Positions 1-5,796 are shown, counted from the first letter of the stretch. The stretch is DNA of 6,245 bases from Clostridia bacterium (GCA_017613815.1 JAGADB010000018.1:1-6245), one strand, 5' to 3'. A program made the numbers and translations. The notes: generated by a model not told the origin, from the sequence alone.

Positions 1-94
1 CGATGCCCGCCTCGTAGGTCTCCTCGACAAAATAGTCGTGGAAGGCTTTTTTATTCTGAGCGACGATTTTCAGTTCGTTTTCCTTTGCGGGCAT
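1..94 (-). CDS. smpB: SsrA-binding protein SmpB, N-terminal fragment (runs off the window)
   Basis: SmpB binds tmRNA (SsrA) and brings it to stalled ribosomes for trans-translation in the cytoplasm. Only the first 31 codons are present: MPAKENELKIVAQNKKAFHD continues with YFVEETYEAGI. This matches the SmpB opening, where a short polar lead is followed by the conserved block A-x-N-[KR]-K-A-x-H-D-Y-x-[IV]-x-x-x-x-E-A-G-[IL], the first strand of the OB-fold. The ATG at 92-94 is preceded by a good ribosome binding site, AGGTGA at 99-104 with a short spacer, which supports this start. The rest of the gene, including the tmRNA-binding core and basic tail, lies outside the window. It is divergent from the VanY-like gene. 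The identification rests on a short but highly diagnostic stretch. Confidence 0.93.
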   Translation of the reverse strand, partial: MPAKENELKIVAQNKKAFHDYFVEETYEAGI

Positions 95-117
95 AATCTC
101 ACCTCTTTTGCGGTTTT

Positions 118-146
118 ATTATATCACATTTCAAACCAAAATACAA
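118..146 (-). promoter_or_regulatory. Predicted sigma-A-type promoter for smpB
   Basis: On the minus strand a perfect -10 box TATAAT lies at 118-123. A partial -35 box, TTGTAT, lies at 141-146 with a 17-base spacer. Transcription would start near 111 and give a short leader before the ribosome binding site at 99-104. The -10 and spacing are convincing, but the -35 matches only its first three bases. Confidence 0.55.
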
Positions 147-155
147 TAGATTTTT

Positions 156-251
156 AATATTGCGCCTTCCCGTTTTGCGCGAAAATTCTTTTTCCGACGT
201 AAATTTACCCGATGCGCCAAAAAGTAATAAATTTGTAAATATTGCCGCCTT
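156..251. other. Divergent intergenic region with repeated AATATTGC(C)GCCTT motif and small palindrome
   Basis: Between the smpB and VanY-like promoters the motif AATATTGCGCCTT (156-168) recurs as AATATTGCCGCCTT (238-251), differing by one inserted C. A perfect 10-base palindrome, GTAAATTTAC, lies at 199-208. These are directly visible but short. They could be operator half-sites for one or both divergent genes or chance similarity in AT-rich DNA. No coding sequence is apparent between 95 and 317. Confidence 0.25.
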
Positions 252-277
252 TTCAACAAATGTATTTTCAAATGATG

Positions 278-283
278 TATAAT
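278..283 (+). promoter_or_regulatory. Predicted -10 box for the VanY-like/beta-helix operon
   Basis: A perfect TATAAT lies at 278-283, 34 bases before the ATG at 318. It would place the transcription start near 290 and a leader of about 28 bases carrying the AGGAAG ribosome binding site at 305-310. At 16-18 bases upstream the sequence (around 254-261) is poor in TTGACA matches, so the promoter may be weak or activator-dependent. Confidence 0.5.
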
Positions 284-317
284 TAAAAAAAGTTCTTTTG
301 CAAAAGGAAGAAAAAAG

Positions 318-1304
318 ATGAGAAAAAACAGCGGCGGTTTCGTCTACGTGCTTATAACCTGCCTTGTATTCCTTAACGTTTTCGTTTATTCAAAGATAAT
401 TACTAAAAATATCCCCGAAGCGCATTACGAAAACGCGGAAATTGATGCCGGAAACGGCAGCGGAACGGAAGACGGCGGCGGCAGGACCGTAACGCTTGAC
501 GAAAACCATAAATATATTACGGCAAAGGAAGCGGACGTAAAATCGGGAAATTTAGTGCTCGTAAACGCGTCTTATCCTTATGATTTTGACGCAATTCCGT
601 CGGTTTCCCAAAGGGAAGACCCCGTAAGCGTTTATTATAACAAAACCGATTCTTATTTCGTAAAGGACATAAACGTGTCGCTTAATCCCACGACGATTAC
701 CGCGTTTAACGGCCTTATGGACGCTTTTTACGAAAAGGTCGGCAAAAAATGCGTGATTATCACGCAGGGACACCGCACCTACGACGAGCAGAAAGAGATG
801 TTCGACCTTAAAGTGTCGCAGTACGGCGAGGACCAGAAGGTTGCACAGAAGCCCGGTTTTTCGGAGCACCATACGGGATACGCTATGGATATAAGCACCT
901 ACGAAAATCAGATTATGGGCACGTTTACCGGCGAAAACGAGTACGCGTTCGTGCACGAAAACGCGCATAAATACGGCTTTATTCTGAGATACCCCGAGGA
1001 AAAGGAAGACGTTACCGGAATAAGCTACGAGCCGTGGCACTTAAGATACGTCGGCATTCCGCATTCGGTTTACATTTACGAAAACGGCATCACGCTTGAA
1101 GAATATATTAAACTTCTCTCGCTGTATCCGTTTGAAAGCGGACACTTGAAGATACAGAGCAAGGACTCGGGAGAGGAATACGAGGTTTACAGCGTGAAGT
1201 TCGAGGGAAAAGAGACTCTTATCCCCGTGCCGAAGGACGAAAACGCGGAATATTCCGTTTCGGGCGACAACGCCGGAAGCATTATCGTAACGATAAAAAA
1301 ATAA
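318..1304 (+). CDS. Membrane-anchored M15 family (VanY-type) D,D-carboxypeptidase-like protein
   Basis: A predicted zinc peptidase of the VanY/VanX clan (M15) that trims the terminal D-alanine of peptidoglycan stem peptides outside the cytoplasmic membrane. Residues about 7-28 form one hydrophobic N-terminal segment with no lipobox, so it is a signal anchor or uncleaved signal. A Gly/Asp-rich linker follows to about residue 60. The catalytic domain (about 115-250) has the M15 landmarks: G-H-R-T-Y with R153, S-E-H-H-T-G-Y-A-M-D with zinc ligands H184 and D191 (the 7-residue spacing of VanX), and E-P-W-H-L-R-Y with the catalytic base E238 and third zinc ligand H241. All key residues are intact. 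Residues about 257-328 form an extra beta-rich C-terminal domain that resembles tails I recall on clostridial relatives. The ATG has AGGAAG 7 bases upstream. The next gene starts 19 bases after the stop. Linkage to vancomycin resistance is not implied, since no vanR/S/H/A/X genes are here; cell-wall maturation is more likely. Confidence 0.9.
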   Translation: MRKNSGGFVYVLITCLVFLNVFVYSKIITKNIPEAHYENAEIDAGNGSGTEDGGGRTVTLDENHKYITAKEADVKSGNLVLVNASYPYDFDAIPSVSQREDPVSVYYNKTDSYFVKDINVSLNPTTITAFNGLMDAFYEKVGKKCVIITQGHRTYDEQKEMFDLKVSQYGEDQKVAQKPGFSEHHTGYAMDISTYENQIMGTFTGENEYAFVHENAHKYGFILRYPEEKEDVTGISYEPWHLRYVGIPHSVYIYENGITLEEYIKLLSLYPFESGHLKIQSKDSGEEYEVYSVKFEGKETLIPVPKDENAEYSVSGDNAGSIIVTIKK

Positions 1305-1323
1305 TTTGAAAAGGAAGTAAATT

Positions 1324-2571
1324 ATGACCTACTACGTTGATTCGGTAAACGGAAAACCCGAAAACAGCGGAAAAACCAAAGACTCTCCGCTCGACACCTA
1401 CTTGAATATCAGGGTAAAACCCGGCGACACGATTCTTTTCAAGGCGGGAAGCGTGTTCAGAACAGACCTTTTCTCGCCCGACGGAAAAGAAAACGCTTGC
1501 ATCACCTGGGGAATGTACGGAGAGGGCGAAAAGCCGACCTTCCTGCTTTCGCAGAACGTGAAAAACGAAGCCGACTGGAAAGAGGTCGATAAAAATATAT
1601 GGTTTTATACCGCGCCTCTTCACAGCGAGGCGTGCAACCTCATATTCAACTACGGAGATTTCTGCGGAGTCATGGTTTGGGAATACGAGGATATGAAGGA
1701 GCAGGGACAGTGGTACTCAAAACCGCTCAAAAGGGGCGAGCCCTGCACGCTGTATATGTATTCCGAAGACAACCCCGCAAAGGTCTATACCGATATCGAG
1801 TGCGCCGTAAAGAGAAACGGCCCCGTTACGAGCGGAGCGAAATACATAAGATTTGAAAACCTTCGTTTCCAAAACGTCGGCTCCCACGTTTACGCGGCGC
1901 AGGACGCAAAATGCGTTTCGATAGTAAACTGCGATTTTAAGTATATCGGCGGCAGAATATGGGACAGAAAACAGAGAATACGCTTTGGAAACGCGATAGA
2001 AATCTGGGAATACGGCGAAGACGTGCTCGTCGACCACTGCACGTTCGACGAAATTTACGACTCCGCAACGACGCATCAGGGATTTATCAACAAAAAGCCG
2101 TGCCTCAGAATAAACATCACCAATAACGTCTTCAAAAATCACGGCATGGCGGCGTTCGAGCTTCGCGACCTCGTCGCGGTGGACTCGCATTTCGACAACA
2201 ATATCTGTATCGGCGCGGGACTCGGATTTTCGCTCCAGGGCGAAACCCCGCCGAGAAAGTCGGAGCTCTGGCCTCAGCCGATGGGACACCACCTCTTTAT
2301 ATGGAGAATCCCGAAAAAAAGTCCCGGCGGAAGCACGACGGTGCGCAACAACGTCTTTTACGAGGCCCCCTACGGCGCGCTCATATATTCGACGGCGCTG
2401 CCGGAAGCCGAGTCGCAGATAGATTTCGACAATAACGTTTACTTCAAGTCGGAAGACGATTATCTCATACGCCTCGGCGGCAAAAATTACGGAAAAGCCG
2501 ATTTTGAAAGGTACCAAAAAGAACAAAATCAGGACAAGTCGAGCAGAGTCGAGGATATTTATAAAAAATGA
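1324..2571 (+). CDS. Right-handed parallel beta-helix repeat protein, no visible signal peptide
   Basis: This 415-residue protein has the features of the pectate-lyase-like right-handed beta-helix superfamily. The opening Y-Y-V-D-S-V-N-G-K-x-x-N-S-G-K-T-x-x-S-P (3-22), followed by V-K-P-G-D-T-I-L-F-K-A-G (31-42), is the usual N-terminal cap, where 'G-D-x-I-L-F' begins the first coil. Helix coils appear at about 173-375 as repeated strand-Asn patterns: I-R-F-E-N-L-R-F-Q-N, V-S-I-V-N-C-D-F, V-L-V-D-H-C-T-F, I-N-I-T-N-N-V-F, V-R-N-N-V-F, F-D-N-N-V-Y. The end, F-E-R-Y-Q-K-E-Q-N-Q-D-K-S-S-R-V-E-D (394-411), matches the family tail 'YQ..tgqD.hSv..DP.f', then stops almost at once. Such folds usually bind or cleave polysaccharides; I cannot assign a substrate or catalytic residues. 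There is no N-terminal signal, which is odd for an extracellular enzyme. AAGGAAG at 1311-1317 supports the ATG. It is probably co-transcribed with the VanY-like gene. Its TGA stop lies inside the first linker of the hairpin array. Confidence 0.82.
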   Translation: MTYYVDSVNGKPENSGKTKDSPLDTYLNIRVKPGDTILFKAGSVFRTDLFSPDGKENACITWGMYGEGEKPTFLLSQNVKNEADWKEVDKNIWFYTAPLHSEACNLIFNYGDFCGVMVWEYEDMKEQGQWYSKPLKRGEPCTLYMYSEDNPAKVYTDIECAVKRNGPVTSGAKYIRFENLRFQNVGSHVYAAQDAKCVSIVNCDFKYIGGRIWDRKQRIRFGNAIEIWEYGEDVLVDHCTFDEIYDSATTHQGFINKKPCLRINITNNVFKNHGMAAFELRDLVAVDSHFDNNICIGAGLGFSLQGETPPRKSELWPQPMGHHLFIWRIPKKSPGGSTTVRNNVFYEAPYGALIYSTALPEAESQIDFDNNVYFKSEDDYLIRLGGKNYGKADFERYQKEQNQDKSSRVEDIYKK

Positions 2572-2680
2572 TGAGTTTCGTAAACGAAACATTATGAGCG
2601 CTTACGCGCATGATGATTGCTTCGCAAATTATGAGCGCCTTCGGCGCATTGTGAATTTCATCCGGTAAATCAATCATAAC
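2568..2680. repeat. Regular array of five palindromes separated by 7-base ATKATGA-like linkers
   Basis: Five short palindromes follow one another: 2575-2590 (GTTTCG-TAAA-CGAAAC), 2598-2609 (GCGC-TTAC-GCGC), 2617-2627 (TTGC-TTC-GCAA), 2635-2647 (GCGCC-TTC-GGCGC) and 2655-2670 (ATTT...AAAT, imperfect, CCGG inside). Each is preceded by exactly seven bases: ATGATGA, ATTATGA, ATGATGA, ATTATGA, ATTGTGA. The array closes with TCATAAC (2674-2680), close to the reverse complement of a linker, so the element has imperfect inverted ends. The stems differ in sequence while linker length is fixed, so this is not a simple tandem repeat. As RNA it would form a string of hairpins in the 3' end of the operon, just before the terminator. 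It resembles dispersed REP-like or MITE-like elements; the class and function are inferred. Confidence 0.8.
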
Positions 2681-2710
2681 AAAAGACGGTGTTTCCACCG
2701 TCTTTTTTTT
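2681..2710 (+). terminator. Intrinsic terminator of the VanY-like/beta-helix operon
   Basis: GACGGTG (2685-2691), loop TTTC, CACCGTC (2696-2702) form a perfect 7-bp stem, extended to 11 bp by flanking AAAA/TTTT. A run of eight T (2703-2710) follows on the plus strand. It sits between two convergent genes, and the minus-strand gene's stop codon overlaps the end of the T-run. In the minus direction only four T follow the stem, so it would act there more weakly if at all. Confidence 0.92.
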
Positions 2711-3617
2711 ATACGATACACCGCGAACACGGCGTATATTTTCCGCTTTTTATGTCTTTTTCGGTTACGATTACCGTCTCTTTGCCCTCGATGTAGCTGC
2801 AGCCCTCGACGTGATACTTTTTTCCGCTTTTCGTGGCGTAGTAAACCGTCTGAGCCTTTTCGGGCGTGTCGGTCTGCACGGCGTTCTCCTCTTTTTCGCC
2901 GTTTTCGGCATTTTCGGAGTTTTCGTCGGCTTGAAGCGCGGTTTCTTCAGTTTTTTCCTCTGTTACGGATAAGATTTCACCCGAATAGGCAAAAGCTTCG
3001 GCCGCGTTTTGCATTATTCCGCTTTCTTCCGATATTTCAGGCGTTTCAGGTGCAAGCGCGCTTACCGCGTTTTCTGACGAAAGCAGTGAAAAAGCGGCTT
3101 TTTCGGGTATCTGCGACAGTATTTTCCCCGCCAAAACGGACACCGACAGCACGAAAACGGCAACGGCGGCTATGCTTCTTTTCGGAAACAGGGCAAACTG
3201 ATTGTATAAAATTCCGCCCTGTGCGATTTTTGCAAGCCGGTGCGCAAATTCTCCCGCGTAAATCACGTTGTCGGGGCCTTCTCCGTATTCGTTTCCGACA
3301 ATTATGCTTCCGAGAATATTGCATAGCCCGTAAAAATATCTGTTTTCGGACACGTCCTTTTTTAAAAAAGCGAAATGCCTTTCCTCGTACGCGCACGTAA
3401 AGAAATCGAGAAATTTCGCCTTTTCGAGCACGCCCGCCTTTCTCATAAGGTTGAACACCGCGCCCTGCGGCTTTTCGTTGCTTTCAAAGCAAATGAGGGT
3501 GTACCCGTTTGCAAGAATTATTCTTTTGAGCTCTTCCGCGGTTATTTCGGTTACGGAATAGTTTTCAAGAGTTTTTATAACCAGTTTTTTGACAGATTTC
3601 CTCCCGCTATGCGACAA
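2709..3617 (-). CDS. Single-pass membrane protein: ImmA/IrrE-like pseudo-peptidase domain plus C-terminal Ada-like zinc ribbon
   Basis: A 302-residue protein of unknown role with three parts. Residues 1-145 are soluble and predicted cytoplasmic. Within them L-C-N-I-L-G-S-I-I-V-G (98-108), then Y-A-G-E-F-A-H-R-L (120-128), align by eye with the ImmA/IrrE signature 'l-a-H-E-L-G-H-i-i-l-h ... e-A-n-x-F-A-x-x-L', but the H-E-x-x-H positions are N100, I101 and S104, so a zinc peptidase site is absent. Residues 148-167 form one transmembrane helix after a basic K-R. An acidic linker (about 180-255) leads to a C-terminal module (258-302) with H269-x3-C273 ... C297-x2-C300, an Ada-like zinc ribbon. 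The start is TTG at 3615-3617, chosen because AGGGG lies 8 bases upstream (3626-3630) and no ATG or GTG is in frame nearby. Its own promoter is not clear; it may depend on readthrough from the lipoprotein gene. The ImmA/IrrE relation is a hypothesis; the transmembrane and zinc-ribbon calls are firm. Confidence 0.75.
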   Translation of the reverse strand: MSHSGRKSVKKLVIKTLENYSVTEITAEELKRIILANGYTLICFESNEKPQGAVFNLMRKAGVLEKAKFLDFFTCAYEERHFAFLKKDVSENRYFYGLCNILGSIIVGNEYGEGPDNVIYAGEFAHRLAKIAQGGILYNQFALFPKRSIAAVAVFVLSVSVLAGKILSQIPEKAAFSLLSSENAVSALAPETPEISEESGIMQNAAEAFAYSGEILSVTEEKTEETALQADENSENAENGEKEENAVQTDTPEKAQTVYYATKSGKKYHVEGCSYIEGKETVIVTEKDIKSGKYTPCSRCIV

Positions 3618-3647
3618 CGTTATTTCCCCTCTGATATTTTTTTCGTC

Positions 3648-3681
3648 AAAAAAGCAGAAAAATTTCTTTTTCCGCTTTTTT
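3648..3681 (-). terminator. Intrinsic terminator of the LRR lipoprotein gene
   Basis: On the minus strand, about 27 bases after the lipoprotein stop, A6-GCGG-A5 pairs with T5-CTGC-T6 in a 15-bp stem with one G-U wobble and a GAAA loop (3663-3666). The descending arm ends in six T. Because the U-rich tract is part of the stem, a weaker or partial terminator is possible, letting some transcription into the membrane-protein gene. On the plus strand the wobble becomes an A-C mismatch, which favours minus-strand function. Confidence 0.7.
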
Positions 3682-3707
3682 ATTATGCTTTTTTTGCGTT
3701 TAAGTTA

Positions 3708-4631
3708 TTATTCGGCTTCTCCCGGCGTATATGTGTCGATCATAAAGCCCTTGGTCTTGAATTCGCTTATCTTTGACGAGCCCGCGGGAAACATTACCGT
3801 CGCTTCCGTGCGGTAGAACGCAAGGTCGCTTATATCCTCGACGGAGTTGGTAAAGTAAACTTCTTTTACGGGCGTTCCGTAAAACGCGTAGTATGCGACT
3901 TTCTTTACCTCGTCGGAATAAGAAACGGTTTCCTTTTCTCCGTTGTGTTTAATGAGTATGCCGTCGCCGACTATTACGTCCTCGTCCGCAAGATTTGCGT
4001 ACCATGCGCTCGGATTGAATATGTCTCCGAATGCGAAAAGTCCTACCGTCGTTACGGTTTCGGGAATTTCAAGCTTTTCAAGCTTTTCGCAGCCGTAGAA
4101 AAGTCTGTCGGATATTTTTTCAAGTCCCTTGGGAAGAACGACCTCTTCCAGAGCGGTGCAGCCCTGGAATGCCGCGTCGCCCACGGTAAGCACGCTGTCG
4201 GGTATAATAACCTTCTTTAAGTTCTCGTTGCCCATGAACGCGCCCGCGGAAATTGCGGTAAGGGTATATTCTTCGGGAACCTCAACGGTTTCCTCAACCG
4301 TCTTTTCGACTTCCGACTTAGTGCCGTCTGCGTTTTCGACGGTCTCGGTTACGGTCTTTTTCTCTTTTTTCTTTTTTATTTTGATTACGGTCTCTTCGAG
4401 CGTAACTTCCCCGTCGGTTCCGTTATATTTGTCAAGCGTCGCTTCTCCGTCTTTTAAGGTGTATTCGAACGTTTCCTTGACTTCTTCTTCGGGAATAACC
4501 GGGGTATCCTCCGCTATTTCGGCATCGGTGTTATCCGAGCCCTCAGAGGTTGTCTCTTCCTTTCCGCAGGAAGAAATAAGGAGGCACAGACAAAGCATAA
4601 TGCAGATTATTCCAAATATATTTCTTTTCAT
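3708..4631 (-). CDS. BspA-type leucine-rich-repeat surface lipoprotein
   Basis: A predicted lipoprotein of 307 residues on the outer face of the membrane. The N-terminus M-K-R-N plus a hydrophobic stretch ends in the lipobox I-S-S-C, with C22 as the lipidated residue. A low-complexity acidic region (24-50) and a charged Thr/Glu/Lys/Val segment (about 80-120, with K-I-K-K-K-K-E-K-K) follow. From about 125 come LRR_5 (BspA/Treponema-type) repeats: I-S-A-G-A-F-M-G-N-E-N-L-K-K-V-I-I-P, V-G-D-A-A-F-Q-G-C-T-A-L-E-E-V-V-L-P, I-S-D-R-L-F-Y-G-C-E-K-L-E-K-L-E-I-P, and weaker ones near 243-282. A non-repeat segment (about 204-240, with V-G-D-G-I-L-I) of a type common in these proteins interrupts them. 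BspA-like proteins often bind host or matrix partners; the partner here is unknown. The ATG has AAGGAG (4639-4644) 7 bases upstream and a strong promoter; a terminator follows. Confidence 0.87.
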   Translation of the reverse strand: MKRNIFGIICIMLCLCLLISSCGKEETTSEGSDNTDAEIAEDTPVIPEEEVKETFEYTLKDGEATLDKYNGTDGEVTLEETVIKIKKKKEKKTVTETVENADGTKSEVEKTVEETVEVPEEYTLTAISAGAFMGNENLKKVIIPDSVLTVGDAAFQGCTALEEVVLPKGLEKISDRLFYGCEKLEKLEIPETVTTVGLFAFGDIFNPSAWYANLADEDVIVGDGILIKHNGEKETVSYSDEVKKVAYYAFYGTPVKEVYFTNSVEDISDLAFYRTEATVMFPAGSSKISEFKTKGFMIDTYTPGEAE

Positions 4632-4642
4632 TGCAGTTCTCC

Positions 4643-4661
4643 TTTTTGTATATTACAAAAA
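4643..4661. promoter_or_regulatory. Perfect palindrome over the predicted start site of the lipoprotein gene, possible operator
   Basis: TTTTTGTA (4643-4650), TAT, TACAAAAA (4654-4661) are perfect 8-base arms around a 3-base centre. The element lies directly downstream of the -10 box (4664-4669), covers the expected start near 4657, and touches the ribosome binding site at 4639-4644. That position suits a repressor operator or a 5'-leader hairpin that could hide the ribosome binding site. No regulator gene is nearby. AT-rich composition makes chance palindromes more likely. Confidence 0.45.
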
Positions 4662-4663
4662 AT

Positions 4664-4692
4664 AGTATATCACATCAAAAAAACATTTTCAA
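4664..4692 (-). promoter_or_regulatory. Strong sigma-A-type promoter of the LRR lipoprotein gene
   Basis: On the minus strand the -35 box TTGAAA (4687-4692, five of six) and -10 box TATACT (4664-4669, five of six) are 17 bases apart. TGA immediately before the -10 gives an extended -10 (TGn) element. This is the best promoter in the window. It begins 10 bases after the ychF stop, so the lipoprotein gene is separately transcribed, although no ychF terminator is visible in the gap. Confidence 0.8.
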
Positions 4693-4701
4693 TAGTAAAT
4701 T

Positions 4702-5796
4702 TCAAACGTTGAACCTGAACAGCACGACGTCGCCGTCCTGCATTACATAGTCCTTGCCTTCGGAGCGCATAATTCCCTTTTCCTTTGCCGCCGCGGTGGA
4801 CCCGCATTTTACAAGCTCGTCGAACGAAATGACCTCGGCGCGTATAAAGCCCCTCTCAAAGTCGGTATGAATTTTTCCCGCCGCCTGAGGCGCCTTGGTG
4901 CCTTTTTTTATCGTCCACGCGCGCACCTCGTCCGCGCCCGCCGTAAGAAAACTTATAAGTCCCAGAAGGTCGTAGCACGCGCTCACGAGGTTGTCAAGTC
5001 CGCTCTGCTCAATGCCGAGCTCCTTCAAAAACCCGTGCTTTTCGCCTTCCTCAAGGGAGGCTATCTCCTCCTCAAGCTCGGCGCAAATGCTGATAATTCC
5101 CGACTTTTCGCCGTCGGCAATCTCTTTGAGCTTCATATAATATTCGTTTTGCGAAAGGTCTTTTCCTATGGAGTCCTCGTTTACGTTTGCGACGTAGATA
5201 ACGGGCTTTGCCGAAAGAAGCGGCACGTCTTTGAGTATGTCGAGCTCGTCTTTGGTATATTCCGCGGTGTTTGCTTTTTTGCCGTCGTTAAGCAGCGCAA
5301 GCACCTTTTCAAGCAGGTCTATTTCCTTCTGCGCCGACTTGTCGCCCTTTAAAATTTTCTTTGCGCGCTCGATTCTTCTCTCGACGATTTCTATATCGGA
5401 ATAAATCAGTTCTAAATTTATCGTCTCGACGTCGGACGCGGGGTCGACTTTTCCGCTTACGTGGATAATGTCGTCGTTTTCAAAGCATCTCACGACGTGA
5501 ACGACCGCGTCGACTTCCCTTATGTGCGAAAGGAACTTGTTTCCGAGTCCCTCGCCCTGCGACGCGCCTTTAACCAGACCCGCGATATCGACGAATTCGA
5601 TAACGGCGGGGGTGGTTTTTTTCGGGTTGTACATAGAAGTCAGCACGTCAAGTCTTTTGTCCGGCACCGCGGCAACGCCGACGTTGGGCTCTATCGTGCA
5701 GAACGGATAGTTCGCCGATTCGGCTCCCGCGTTTGTAATCGCATTGAAAAGCGTGCTTTTTCCGACGTTTGGAAGTCCTACAATTCCGAGTTTCAT
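4702..5796 (-). CDS. ychF: Redox-regulated ribosome-associated ATPase YchF (OLA1 family)
   Basis: YchF is a universal Obg-family P-loop NTPase that prefers ATP, binds ribosomes and is linked to stress and oxidative responses. The 364 residues match the usual full length. G1 is G-L-P-N-V-G-K-S-T (7-15), G3 is D-I-A-G-L-V-K-G-A (70-78), with leucine at the position where Ras has its catalytic Gln (HAS-GTPase trait). The G4 element is N-V-N-E (204-207), the NxxE form that explains ATP over GTP. Conserved F-C-T-I-E-P-N (32-38) includes C33, equivalent to the redox-sensitive cysteine reported in E. coli. Helical coiled-coil material lies at about 130-195 and the TGS domain at about 280-362, ending F-R-F-N-V. 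The ATG has AAAAGG 10 bases upstream and a TATAAT promoter in the 66-base gap from the ProX gene. Nothing is missing. Confidence 0.98.
   Translation of the reverse strand: MKLGIVGLPNVGKSTLFNAITNAGAESANYPFCTIEPNVGVAAVPDKRLDVLTSMYNPKKTTPAVIEFVDIAGLVKGASQGEGLGNKFLSHIREVDAVVHVVRCFENDDIIHVSGKVDPASDVETINLELIYSDIEIVERRIERAKKILKGDKSAQKEIDLLEKVLALLNDGKKANTAEYTKDELDILKDVPLLSAKPVIYVANVNEDSIGKDLSQNEYYMKLKEIADGEKSGIISICAELEEEIASLEEGEKHGFLKELGIEQSGLDNLVSACYDLLGLISFLTAGADEVRAWTIKKGTKAPQAAGKIHTDFERGFIRAEVISFDELVKCGSTAAAKEKGIMRSEGKDYVMQDGDVVLFRFNV

Noticed and set aside
552..1040. Minus-strand open frame opposite the VanY-like gene
   Set aside because: It overlaps the M15 catalytic motifs on the other strand and has no ribosome binding site or family resemblance.
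318..1304. Vancomycin-resistance vanY
   Set aside because: The catalytic motifs are shared by many housekeeping M15 peptidases, and no other van genes are in the window.
1717..2592. Long minus-strand open frame of 291 codons opposite the beta-helix gene
   Set aside because: Its translation is rich in Arg/Val with no recognisable domain, and it lies wholly opposite a gene with a good ribosome binding site and clear fold signature. It is a composition shadow.
2568..2680. CRISPR array
   Set aside because: The conserved units are only seven bases, the variable parts are palindromes rather than unique spacers, and there are no cas genes.
3644..3649. TTGACG as a -35 box for the 2709-3617 gene
   Set aside because: At 16-18 bases downstream there is no acceptable -10 box, and the start site would fall on or after the TTG start codon.
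4129..4665. Plus-strand Ser/Thr/Val-rich open frame of 178 codons opposite the LRR lipoprotein
   Set aside because: Its low-complexity serine content is the reverse-complement mirror of the Glu/Thr/Lys-rich segment of the lipoprotein; no ribosome binding site supports it.
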